Made by a program: the position numbers and the translations under genes. A DNA stretch of 64,000 nt from assembly GCF_004118265.1 (NCBI RefSeq), contig NZ_SDHW01000007.1, forward strand, positions 186,001 through 250,000, in the 5' to 3' direction. Numbering within the stretch: position 1 is the stretch's first letter; each line of letters opens with the position of its first letter. Positions 26,492-35,444 of the stretch are shown in pieces. Source of the DNA: Lacibacter luteus. GTDB lineage: Bacteria > Bacteroidota > Bacteroidia > Chitinophagales > Chitinophagaceae. The notes under the pieces were generated by a model that was not told the DNA's origin, did no database searches, and saw nothing but the letters and a program-made list of their open reading frames with translations.

Positions 26492-28936
26492 TTAGAATTC
26501 TAAAATAAACCCAATCGTTGGTGTTACACTCGGATCGTTGTTTTGCAGAATAACCGGAATGGCATTGCTGCCATCGGCTGCAATGGGTCTGCCGTTTGTT
26601 GTTGCAAATCCACTGTTATCGGGTGTGCGTTGAAACGTGTATTGCGGAAACGCCGGACTTTTTGCTACATACCAATTGGTAACATCTAAAAACACATCCA
26701 ATGTCAGGCGTTTAAAATTCCATTTCTTATCAATACGTACGTCGCTTGCATGAAAAGCAGAAAGGCGATTTTGATTTAAACGATTGTAATCAAGCACACC
26801 TTCACCAATGCTCAGATAATTTAAACGACTGGCTCCTTCGTTAAACGGTGTAAATGGAGCACCACCCTGATAACGGAATTTCAAACCCAGCTCCCAGTTG
26901 CGTGGAAATTTATAGCCCCATGTTACACTTAACAGGTGACGGTTATCCCATGCACTGGCAACGTATTTTTTATCAGCACCTGTAAACTGACTTACAAATA
27001 AGGTATAACTGAACACACCGTAAAAACGATTGGTGAGTTTCTGCTGTGCAAACAACTCAACACCATAAGTGCGTCCCTTGCCTGTGTTTACAATATCTTC
27101 ATTACCGAGTATATTGAAATCGCCGCCCTTATTGGCAAGATTAATGCCATCACGCACACTCACCGGCATTTGATCGTATGCTTTGTAAAATGCTTCAACA
27201 GTAAAACGGGTTGTGTTCTTTGGTAAAAACTCAAGACCAATTACATAATGATCGCTGCGTTGATATCCTGCATCACGGTTTACATAATCATTAATACTGT
27301 TTTTGAAACCAAGAATAGTGTAAGGCGATAGTTTGTAATAGCGACCAACACTTGCATTCACATTCCATTTATCACTCAACACATAACTGATGCCCACACG
27401 TGGACTGAATGTCTGCAGCAGATTCATACCCTCATCGGTAAATGTATTGCCATCCATACGCACGCCCAAGTTGATGCCTAAACGATCAGCAAAGAAACGT
27501 TTACCCAGCTGTGCAAAGGCACCCAGCTTGACAAAGTTGTTCGATGTGTTGAAGTTGGCTTTGATCTCCGGTTGCACCAAATTGCCCATTGTGTCTCTTA
27601 TGGCTGCACGTACTCGTGCAAAACCTTCGTTGCTGAACTGCGGATTTTGTACCACTGCACCATAACTGATCTTCCATCCGTTCTTTGTTTGATTAACATC
27701 GAAACGAAGTTTGTTTTCAGTTTCATTGGAAGTAACATCCAACGATTGCTCTGCAGCAACCGGATTGAGATTATCTTCAAACCTGGTGATGTTATTGTTG
27801 AATGCATTGCGGCTGAGAGCAAGATTCCAATAGCCGTTTTTAATGGTGCGGCGCAAGGTTGCACCAACGGTATAATTCCATTGATTGATATTGGGATTAC
27901 TGTTGAGAATGTAGAGCTTTTCGGGTGTTGCTTCTGAAGGTGCTGCAAAACTGAATTCATCAATAGCACCAACGCCCAGCAAGGTCAACGTTGTTTTTTT
28001 GTTGAATTGGTGTGTGACCTTGTATTGAAAATCCCAATAGTTCGGACGAATAGGTAAGTCGAGTGCTTGAAACAAAAATTGCAGATAACTTCTTCTGGCA
28101 CTTGCAAGGAAAGTCGTCTTCTTATTATTACTCAGCGGACCTTCAAGCGTTGCTGCCAGTTCGGTTGCGCTTAAGCGTACATTGCCTTGCACACGGTTGC
28201 TGTTGCCACGCTTCTGTTTAAATTCAAACACACTGCTTAATGCATTATCATAACGGGCATCAAAAGCCGAAGAACTCAGTTTTACATCTTCAATAAAACT
28301 TACATTGAGTATGCCGGTTGGTCCGCCACCTGCTCCCTGTGTTGCAAAGTGATTGATCACGGGAATTTCTATCCCATCTAAATAAAAAACATTTTCACCA
28401 GGGCCACCACCACGGATGATAATATCGTTACGGAAACCGCCCACACTTCCTGAAGTTCCACCTACACCGGGCAGCGTGTTAATCACACGACTGATATCGA
28501 AGTTGCCGCCGGGATTGGCTTTAATTTCTTCTGTCGTTAAACGTTGTACACTCAACGGTGTTTCCAGCGTTGCCGCTTTTGCAGTGCGCCTGCCCGTAAC
28601 CGTTACTTCGCCAATGGTTTTGATCTCTTGCTCCATTTCCACCTGTACGCTTATTTCGTTACCGGTGGTAAGCACAATATTGTAAAGGGTAAATGTTTTA
28701 TAGCCCACTTTCGTAAAAACAATGTTGTACGATTTGGGATCGATGTTGCTGATACGGAAACGGCCCAGCGAATCGGTGATGCTTCCGGCTTCTGTCTTTT
28801 CTACGGCTACAGAAACACCATCAAGAGGCAGCTGGGTTGTTTTATTAATAACAGTGCCGGTAATAACCGCTTTGCTTTGTGCGGCCAATGAAATACAGGC
28901 AAGACTCAAAAAGAAGGACAGGATGATCTTATTCAT
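26492..28936 (-). CDS. TonB-dependent receptor with carboxypeptidase-regulatory domain
   Basis: An 814-residue outer-membrane protein: signal peptide (residues 1-20, ending SLAAQ), a CarboxypepD-reg-like beta domain (ITGTVINKTTQLPLDGVSVAVE), the plug domain (SVQRLTTEEIKANPGG, RGGGPGENVFYLDGIEIP) and a 22-strand type barrel to the C-terminal aromatic-rich end (PTIGFILEF). Such receptors import bulky ligands. There is no SusD partner next to it, so it is not a standard glycan pair. The ligand is unknown. Confidence 0.93.
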   Translation of the reverse strand: MNKIILSFFLSLACISLAAQSKAVITGTVINKTTQLPLDGVSVAVEKTEAGSITDSLGRFRISNIDPKSYNIVFTKVGYKTFTLYNIVLTTGNEISVQVEMEQEIKTIGEVTVTGRRTAKAATLETPLSVQRLTTEEIKANPGGNFDISRVINTLPGVGGTSGSVGGFRNDIIIRGGGPGENVFYLDGIEIPVINHFATQGAGGGPTGILNVSFIEDVKLSSSAFDARYDNALSSVFEFKQKRGNSNRVQGNVRLSATELAATLEGPLSNNKKTTFLASARRSYLQFLFQALDLPIRPNYWDFQYKVTHQFNKKTTLTLLGVGAIDEFSFAAPSEATPEKLYILNSNPNINQWNYTVGATLRRTIKNGYWNLALSRNAFNNNITRFEDNLNPVAAEQSLDVTSNETENKLRFDVNQTKNGWKISYGAVVQNPQFSNEGFARVRAAIRDTMGNLVQPEIKANFNTSNNFVKLGAFAQLGKRFFADRLGINLGVRMDGNTFTDEGMNLLQTFSPRVGISYVLSDKWNVNASVGRYYKLSPYTILGFKNSINDYVNRDAGYQRSDHYVIGLEFLPKNTTRFTVEAFYKAYDQMPVSVRDGINLANKGGDFNILGNEDIVNTGKGRTYGVELFAQQKLTNRFYGVFSYTLFVSQFTGADKKYVASAWDNRHLLSVTWGYKFPRNWELGLKFRYQGGAPFTPFNEGASRLNYLSIGEGVLDYNRLNQNRLSAFHASDVRIDKKWNFKRLTLDVFLDVTNWYVAKSPAFPQYTFQRTPDNSGFATTNGRPIAADGSNAIPVILQNNDPSVTPTIGFILEF

Positions 28937-29018
28937 AAATTATTAGTTCCACTGGTGTAAAACATAGTTGGGCGCAAATTGTTTAATTTATCTTGTACAA
29001 ATAAATATAAAACTGTTC

Positions 29019-31976
29019 ATGAGAAAATTTCTTGTTGTGTTGCTGGCGGCTTTGCCGTTGGCATTACTCGCTCAAAAAAAGCCCCTCGACCATTCGGTGT
29101 ACGACCGTTGGCAGTCGGTGCAGGGCTCACAAATCAGTAACAATGGTAAATGGGTGGTTTACCAGGTAAGCCCGCAGGAAGGCGATGGTGATCTCATCAT
29201 TCAATCGAACGATGGTGCTTACAAAAAAGTAATTGCACGTGGATACGGTTCTGTGATAACAGAAGACAGCCGTTATCTGATCTTTAAGATCCGTCCGTTG
29301 TTTAAAGACACACGTGATGCACGCATTAAAAAGAAGCGCCCCGATGAAATGCCAAAAGATACACTGGCCATTGTGGAACTGGGAAAAGAAGATGTGTGGA
29401 AAACAGCAAGAGTAAAAACATTTAAAACACCTGAAAAGGGCAGTGGCTGGGTGGCTTATCATTTAGATAAAGCATTGCCCGAACCACCAAAGCCTGCTCC
29501 TAAGCCTGATTCGCTTACGCAGATAAATAAAATGATGTCGATAGCCGATTCGTTGTTGCGTGTGGCAGATAGTTTAAAGAACAAAGCCAATGAAGCAAAA
29601 ACGAAAGGTATGTCTGCATTGCAAGCGCCTAAACGGGAAGCAAGACCAGCTAACCGTCCTGCTGCAGATCCTGTAGAAGAGGGAACTGAATTGGTAGTAC
29701 GCAATATGAAAACAGGCGAAGAGAAAAAGTTTGCCTTGGTGAGCGAATACTATTTCAGCGAACAGGGAAATGTATTGCTCATTGAAACAACAAGAAAGAA
29801 TGCTGATACATTAAGCAAAGCAACTGTTTACTGGATGAACACAGCAACAGGAAAGATCGATACGGTGTTGAAAGGATTTAATGATGCAAAGAATTACGCA
29901 ATTGATGAAGCGGGTACGCAAGTGGCATTTGTTGCTGAACGTGACAGTGCAACTAAATCGCTGAAGAAGTTTTATAAACTCTGGTATTACAAAACAGGAA
30001 GTGATAGCGCCCGTTTGCGTGCTGACCGTAATAATGCAGGTGTAAAGAGCGGCCTCACGGTAAGTCCTGACTATATCAACAGGTTTAGCAAAAATGGTCA
30101 AAGATTATTCTTTGGGTTGTCGCTGATCCGTCAACCAAAAGATACAACGCTTGTTGAGTTTGAAACAGCACGTCTTGATGTTTGGCATTATAACGATATG
30201 GATCTGCAGCCGCAACAGTTGCTGCAGGCAAGCGGTGAGCTACGTCGTAGCTATACAGCTGTGTTCAATGGCGATGCAACTGCAGCAACAATTTTGAGCG
30301 ATGAAACAATGGATCGTTTAAGCTTAACACCCGAAGCAGATGCAGATGTTGCAGTTGGTTTCGACAGCCGTACCTATCGCAAACAAAACCAGTGGGAGCA
30401 GCATAATTACAATGATGTGTATTTGGTGAATGTAAATACAGGCGAACGTAAACTGATCGGTAAAAAGATCAGAAGCGGTAACATTTCTCCAACAGGAAGA
30501 TTTGTGGCATGGTTCGACTGGACAAAGCATCAGTACATGGCTTACGAAACAGCTACGGGAAAAACATCGGTATTAACAGCCGATATTAAAGTGCCGTTGT
30601 TTGATGAAGATGATGATCATCCCGATGATCCGCCACCACATGGTACCATGGGCTGGCACGAAGCTGATGCAGCCTTGTATGTGTACGATAAGTTTGATAT
30701 CTGGAAGCTGGATATGACAGGTAAAAACAAGCCTGTAACAATTACCGGTGGCCTTGGCCGTAAAAAGCAGATCACTTTCCGTAATATCGATCTTGACCGT
30801 GATGCATTGTTTGTAAAAGATGGTGAAACATTATTGTTGAGCACATTCGATAATAAAGAAAAGGGTGGTGGATTTGTTAGCTATAAACTGGGCAGCAGTT
30901 TCAATTTAAACGAAGCAATCCCTGTAACTTATCCTTCAGCTATCAACGGATTTGGTGTGCAGAAAGCAAAAGACAGTGATGCGTTTATTTATACTGCCGC
31001 AACACCGCAAATGAGCGGCGCTGTTTTCACTTCAACTATTGTCAATGCACAAAACCATGCCGCTGCAAAACAGTTAAGTTTTATCAACGAACAACAGAAA
31101 GATTACAACTGGTACACAGTTGAACTGCATAAATGGAAAATGTTTGATGGTAAAGAAAGCGAAGGCTTATTGTTTAAGCCGGAAAATTTCGATCCTAACA
31201 AAAAGTATCCTGTTATTTTCTATTTCTACGAAAGAGATACCGATACTCGTTACAACTACCGTACACCTGCACCAAGTGCATCTACTGTAAATATTGCTTA
31301 TTTCACCAGCAATGGTTATCTCGTTTTCGATCCGAATATTTATTACAAGGATGGAGAACCCGGTGAAAGTGCATACAACTCCATTGTAAGTGCAGCAAAA
31401 TATCTCAGCAAAATGAAATTTGTTGATAGTACGAAGATGGCGATACAGGGACAAAGCTGGGGCGGTTACCAGGTTGCCTATCTTATTACACGTACAAAAA
31501 TGTTTGCTGCTGCAGGAGCAGGAGCACCTGTTGCCAATATGTTCAGTGCTTACGGTGGTATACGTTGGGGAACAGGAATCAGTCGACAGTTCCAATACGA
31601 AAAAACACAAACACGTTTAGGTGCAACACCATGGCAACGTCCCGATCTGTATATTAAAAACTCGCCTTTGTTTAAAGCTGATAAAGTAACAACTCCATTA
31701 CTGATGATGCATAACGATAAAGATGGTGCAGTGCCTTGGTACCAGGGTATTGAGTACTTTACTGCATTGCGCAGACTGGATAAGAAAGTTTGGTTATTGC
31801 AGTACAACGATGAAGATCACAATCTTGTTGAGCGCCGTAACCGTAAAGACTTATCGGTTCGTTTAGCACAATTCTTTGATCATTATCTGAAAGGAGCACC
31901 CATGCCCAAGTGGATGAAAGATGGTGTGCCTGCAACAGATAAAGGAATTGACTGGGGACTGGATATTGTGCAGTAA
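29019..31976 (+). CDS. Secreted S9 prolyl oligopeptidase-family peptidase
   Basis: A 985-residue exported peptidase. Signal peptide (residues 1-20), a beta-propeller region with a Lys/Ala-rich insert (about residues 165-230), and a C-terminal hydrolase domain. The triad is Ser in GQSWGGYQVAY, Asp in HNDKDGAVPW and His in NDEDHNLVERRN. It is larger than the 7.0-kb S9 enzyme because of the insert. ATG 29019 gives the signal peptide; the 17 codons before it do not. It is divergent from the TonB receptor, with 82 bases between the chosen starts. Confidence 0.9.
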   Translation: MRKFLVVLLAALPLALLAQKKPLDHSVYDRWQSVQGSQISNNGKWVVYQVSPQEGDGDLIIQSNDGAYKKVIARGYGSVITEDSRYLIFKIRPLFKDTRDARIKKKRPDEMPKDTLAIVELGKEDVWKTARVKTFKTPEKGSGWVAYHLDKALPEPPKPAPKPDSLTQINKMMSIADSLLRVADSLKNKANEAKTKGMSALQAPKREARPANRPAADPVEEGTELVVRNMKTGEEKKFALVSEYYFSEQGNVLLIETTRKNADTLSKATVYWMNTATGKIDTVLKGFNDAKNYAIDEAGTQVAFVAERDSATKSLKKFYKLWYYKTGSDSARLRADRNNAGVKSGLTVSPDYINRFSKNGQRLFFGLSLIRQPKDTTLVEFETARLDVWHYNDMDLQPQQLLQASGELRRSYTAVFNGDATAATILSDETMDRLSLTPEADADVAVGFDSRTYRKQNQWEQHNYNDVYLVNVNTGERKLIGKKIRSGNISPTGRFVAWFDWTKHQYMAYETATGKTSVLTADIKVPLFDEDDDHPDDPPPHGTMGWHEADAALYVYDKFDIWKLDMTGKNKPVTITGGLGRKKQITFRNIDLDRDALFVKDGETLLLSTFDNKEKGGGFVSYKLGSSFNLNEAIPVTYPSAINGFGVQKAKDSDAFIYTAATPQMSGAVFTSTIVNAQNHAAAKQLSFINEQQKDYNWYTVELHKWKMFDGKESEGLLFKPENFDPNKKYPVIFYFYERDTDTRYNYRTPAPSASTVNIAYFTSNGYLVFDPNIYYKDGEPGESAYNSIVSAAKYLSKMKFVDSTKMAIQGQSWGGYQVAYLITRTKMFAAAGAGAPVANMFSAYGGIRWGTGISRQFQYEKTQTRLGATPWQRPDLYIKNSPLFKADKVTTPLLMMHNDKDGAVPWYQGIEYFTALRRLDKKVWLLQYNDEDHNLVERRNRKDLSVRLAQFFDHYLKGAPMPKWMKDGVPATDKGIDWGLDIVQ

Positions 31977-31987
31977 AAATGACTTGT

Positions 31988-32027
31988 AAAAGCAAAGGCG
32001 CAATCGTTCGATTGCGCCTTTGCTTTT
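31988..32027 (+). terminator. Terminator after the S9 peptidase gene
   Basis: A 19-base perfect inverted repeat (31988-32006 with 32009-32027) with a 2-base centre, ending in CTTTTT. It lies between two convergent genes and serves both. Confidence 0.9.
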
Positions 32028-32040
32028 TATGGATGAATGA

Positions 32041-32754
32041 TCATGCAGCATTCAGAAACTTTACAAAGCTCCGTTTCGCAATAGGTAAAAATGTTTCTTC
32101 TACAGGGTAGGAAAGATCTGTTTCTATACTGTACACTGCCGGATTAGGCAGTTCCATTTTTTTACGAATAAGTTCGCTTTTGATGTGTTGATAAGTGTTT
32201 GTGAAAGAATTAAGCCATGTATCGATAAAGTTTGTTTTGAGTGTGCGGTATTGTTCATCGTGCCGCTCGAAAAAACTAAGGCGGTATTGGTACACATTTG
32301 TCAGTTTGGTGTTTTTGTTTCGAAGAAATAAATAGCCTTCGGTTGTATCAAGTGGAATAATACCAACAGGTGCAATGAATATGCTTTGTTCAACCAGTTC
32401 GTAAATTTCAGTTCCATTGGTAATGGTCGTTTTCATACAATCGATAGAATAATGCATGATTGTTTCCAGTTCCTGCATCAGTTCATCATCTTCTATCATC
32501 TGCTCGTATAATAACTGCAGTTTTTCAAGTTGTATACCGGTGAGTTTTTTAGGAAACTGTTCCTGTAAATATTTTTTGTTTTCACGAAACGCCACCAGGT
32601 TGTTGTAATGAAAAATTACATCAGCTAATTGCGGGTAGAGTTTGGCTTCGTTAAAATATTTGTTCACTTCCTGCAGATAGGCGAGCAGCGTATACTTCTT
32701 TAATTCAAAATCAATAAAGCCATCTGCAAACCAGGTTTCGGATAATGTTTTCAT
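32041..32754 (-). CDS. Conserved-looking protein of unknown function
   Basis: A 237-residue soluble protein, mostly helical with acidic and aromatic residues (LSYPVEETFLPIAKRSFVKFL at the end). No signal peptide and no domain that I recognise. The sequence has normal codon use and a clean start. It is divergent from the histidine phosphatase gene (72 bases between starts). Confidence 0.6.
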   Translation of the reverse strand: MKTLSETWFADGFIDFELKKYTLLAYLQEVNKYFNEAKLYPQLADVIFHYNNLVAFRENKKYLQEQFPKKLTGIQLEKLQLLYEQMIEDDELMQELETIMHYSIDCMKTTITNGTEIYELVEQSIFIAPVGIIPLDTTEGYLFLRNKNTKLTNVYQYRLSFFERHDEQYRTLKTNFIDTWLNSFTNTYQHIKSELIRKKMELPNPAVYSIETDLSYPVEETFLPIAKRSFVKFLNAA

Positions 32755-32826
32755 GCCTTGATGTTTTTACCGGGTGATTGTTCCTTAAATTTACAAAACA
32801 CGGTTCTCTTTTTAAAACCTTGTTTT

Positions 32827-33333
32827 ATGTTTAAACAAAAAATCATCAACCTGTCATCAGTCTTAACAATTGCTTTACTGCTTGCTTCGTGCAGTAGAAA
32901 TGCCATTTACATTGTACGCCATGCAGAAAAAGCCACCGCCAATGCAAACATGAGCAGCGATGTACCGCTTTCGGCTGATGGTGAGCAACGTGCACAAAAC
33001 CTGAAAAAGTTATTGCTTGACAAAAACGTGCAAGCTATTTTTTCAACACCATACATCCGAACCAAATCAACAGCTAAACCATTGAGCGATGCCACACAGG
33101 TAGCTGTACAATTATACTCACCAAAAGATACCACCGATCTGTTTATTGCAAGAGTAAAAGCAATTCAAAAAAGAAATGTATTGATCGTTGGTCATTCAAA
33201 CACTGTAGATGGTTTGGTAAATAAACTGATGGGACAACAACTCTTAACCGATCTTCCAGAAACAGAATACGATAACCTGTTTATTGTAAAGCGGAAAGGC
33301 AAGAAATATTCTTTCGAAAAAAGGAAGTACTAA
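32827..33333 (+). CDS. Histidine phosphatase-family lipoprotein
   Basis: 168 residues. Lipobox LLASC (Cys22) is followed closely by the phosphoglycerate mutase-like signature YIVRHAEK (phospho-His32). FSTPYIRTKSTAKPL and IVGHSNTVDGL give the second catalytic His and the Arg pocket. Lipid anchoring puts it at the envelope, unusual for SixA-like enzymes, which are mostly cytoplasmic. Start ATG 32827 is chosen for the lipobox; the upstream in-frame codons are leader. Confidence 0.88.
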   Translation: MFKQKIINLSSVLTIALLLASCSRNAIYIVRHAEKATANANMSSDVPLSADGEQRAQNLKKLLLDKNVQAIFSTPYIRTKSTAKPLSDATQVAVQLYSPKDTTDLFIARVKAIQKRNVLIVGHSNTVDGLVNKLMGQQLLTDLPETEYDNLFIVKRKGKKYSFEKRKY

Positions 33334-33878
33334 ATACATAAGTGAAAATCTGTACATAGTATTTACTTCAGGTTTAAATGCAAGTGATGGATATGCTTTA
33401 AAAAACGAACAGTTGTGAAAGGTGTTTGTAGTACAAACGACATATCTATGCCTGTAAAGTTTTCATTTTTGAAATAAGAGCTTGAATGAGAGGCGTTTGG
33501 AAATACTGTGGAAATTTCGTGCATTGCGTGAAAGTCAATGTGGTATTGAATTTGCGTAATTTTATCACAGGGAAAAAATAGTGTTTTAGCGTGGTAGTTT
33601 TGATTGGAAAATCAAACTGGCTTGGTTTAATTTTACTATAGGAATTATAAAGTACAATATCCAGTCCTTACAGAAGAACCTTAATCCGCCAGCCATCGAA
33701 CTAATTTAATTCCCATTTTTTACTGATGAATAATTAATGATGTTTTAATGAAACATTATTGATTGATGATTTGAACTTTTAAAAGGTTACAGGCGAAGTG
33801 TAAGCTCGTCTGTAAGAAAAGGTGAGCAGTTTTAAACGGTGTATTTAAATTAACAAACAATATCTAAAAAAAACCATC
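33334..33878. other. Gene-free 545-base region
   Basis: AT-rich sequence with no likely gene. It contains two small stem-loops (GTTTGT/ACAAAC near 33424-33438, and a TTTTGATT/AATCAAA pair near 33596-33618). TAGTTTTG at 33595-33602 matches the -7 consensus but has no -33 partner. It probably holds the long leader or promoter of the papain-like gene. Confidence 0.4.
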
Positions 33879-35378
33879 ATGATTTTTTTTAAACCCCGTA
33901 CCTGTGTTGCAGCAATACTCTGCGTAACGCTTTTTATGGTTGCCTGTAAAAAAGAAGCTTCCGATAAGTCGGTTGAGGAGTCTTCAGAATTGCAACAAGT
34001 AAAAGCAAGAGGACTGGTAGCAGATAATCCGCAAACAGTAAGCAAAGTTCCCTTGATTGTGTCTGCAGATCTTTTAAGTAAAACAAGTGCAGACCCCACT
34101 CTGTTAATTGCATTAAAAGGAAAACCTGTTAGTACAACTAAAGATGCAACTCCCCCTGTTATAAGCATAACATCTCCATCGGCAGGCGCTACTGTTTCCG
34201 GTACTGTTGATGTTACAGTAAATGCTACTGATAATGTAGGAGTAACAATGGTGAGTTTAACCGTAGATAATGTTTCTGTAAGCAGCAGTACAAGTGCTCC
34301 GTTTACAATGTCGTGGAATTCTGCCTCTGTTACTAACGGAACACATACACTGAAAGTAACTGCAAAAGATGCCGCAGGAAATATATCTTCAAACACAATA
34401 CAGGTGAATGTTAGTACAGTAACCAATACTGATGTAATAAATCCTGTAGTAAGTATTACTTCTCCGGCCAACGATGCATCTGTTACAGGTACAGTAAATA
34501 TTACTGCAACTGCAACAGATAATAAAGCCGTTAGTACAGTACGTTATAGTATTGATGGTACAGTTGTTGGCAGCAGTACAACTGCTCCTTACAACTTTTC
34601 GTGGAATACATCAAGTGTTGTAGCAGGTATACATACAATTACAGTAACAGCAGTTGATGCTGCAGGTAATACAGGAGCACAATCGATACAGGTAACAGTT
34701 AGTACAACTGTCTTACCACCTGCACCGTTACCTTCAAAACTAACCTTGTATATGCCTTCTGTTGGATACCAGGGAAGCGAAGGATCCTGTGTTGCATGGG
34801 CTGTAGCTTATTACGCCCGTTCTGCAGAAGCCTATTATCGTTCTGGTGCTGCCGGTTACAGCCAGAGTGTAAATGTTTTTAGTCCTGAGTTTCTTTATAA
34901 TCAAACAAAAAGTTCAATAGACTGCAGCAGTGGATCATCTGTACTTTCTGTTCTTGATTTTGTTGTAAGAAATGGTGTTTGTACCTGGCAATCGATGCCA
35001 TACACAAGCGGAAGTTGCAGCCTGCTGCCAAGTTCTCAACAGAGTTCAGAAGCTGCTTTGTACAAGATCAGCTCTTATTCAGCAGTGTTAACAACAGATA
35101 TTACTGCAATTAAAACATTGCTATCGCAAAAGCACCCGTTGTTGCTCGGTGTTTCAACCGATCAGCAATTTGATAATGCAGGCCCGGGTTTTATATGGTC
35201 GTCTTATGGCCCTGCAATTACATCGCTGCACGAAGTAACTATTTGCGGTTACGATGATGCGTTACAGGCATTTAAAATTGTAAACTCGTGGGGAACAGGC
35301 TGGGGCGATGCAGGTTATTCATGGATATCCTATAGCTTCTTATCGAAGCTGAATAACTATGTGTTCACACTTAACTAA
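33879..35378 (+). CDS. Lipoprotein with two Ig-like domains and a papain-like protease domain
   Basis: A 499-residue surface lipoprotein: lipobox MVAC (Cys23), a 60-residue linker, then two bacterial Ig-like domains (about 90-180 and 185-275), each starting PVISITSPSA or PVVSITSPAN and ending with an AAGN turn. From about residue 285 it is a C1 (papain) peptidase: catalytic Cys in GSEGSCVAWAVAYYA, His in LHEVTICGYDD, Asn in VNSWGTGWGDAGY. The pro-domain of eukaryotic papains is absent. Substrate unknown; surface display on a lipid anchor suggests extracellular protein processing. Confidence 0.9.
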   Translation: MIFFKPRTCVAAILCVTLFMVACKKEASDKSVEESSELQQVKARGLVADNPQTVSKVPLIVSADLLSKTSADPTLLIALKGKPVSTTKDATPPVISITSPSAGATVSGTVDVTVNATDNVGVTMVSLTVDNVSVSSSTSAPFTMSWNSASVTNGTHTLKVTAKDAAGNISSNTIQVNVSTVTNTDVINPVVSITSPANDASVTGTVNITATATDNKAVSTVRYSIDGTVVGSSTTAPYNFSWNTSSVVAGIHTITVTAVDAAGNTGAQSIQVTVSTTVLPPAPLPSKLTLYMPSVGYQGSEGSCVAWAVAYYARSAEAYYRSGAAGYSQSVNVFSPEFLYNQTKSSIDCSSGSSVLSVLDFVVRNGVCTWQSMPYTSGSCSLLPSSQQSSEAALYKISSYSAVLTTDITAIKTLLSQKHPLLLGVSTDQQFDNAGPGFIWSSYGPAITSLHEVTICGYDDALQAFKIVNSWGTGWGDAGYSWISYSFLSKLNNYVFTLN

Positions 35379-35396
35379 ATGAGTTTTATAGATAGT

Positions 35397-35428
35397 AAAA
35401 AGGTGCTGCAATTGCAGCACCTTTTTTT
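35397..35428 (+). terminator. Terminator between the papain-like and T9SS genes
   Basis: A perfect 15-base inverted repeat (35397-35411 with 35412-35426), whose A-tract and T-tract (7 Ts) form a hairpin of at least 13 bp. Both directions can use it. Confidence 0.9.
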
Positions 35429-35444
35429 ATTTCGGCCTCATCAA

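Noticed and set aside
33845-34471. 208-codon minus-strand frame across the Ig-like region
   Set aside because: Mirrors repeat-rich coding of the papain-like lipoprotein; Thr/Val-rich composition follows from the sense repeats.
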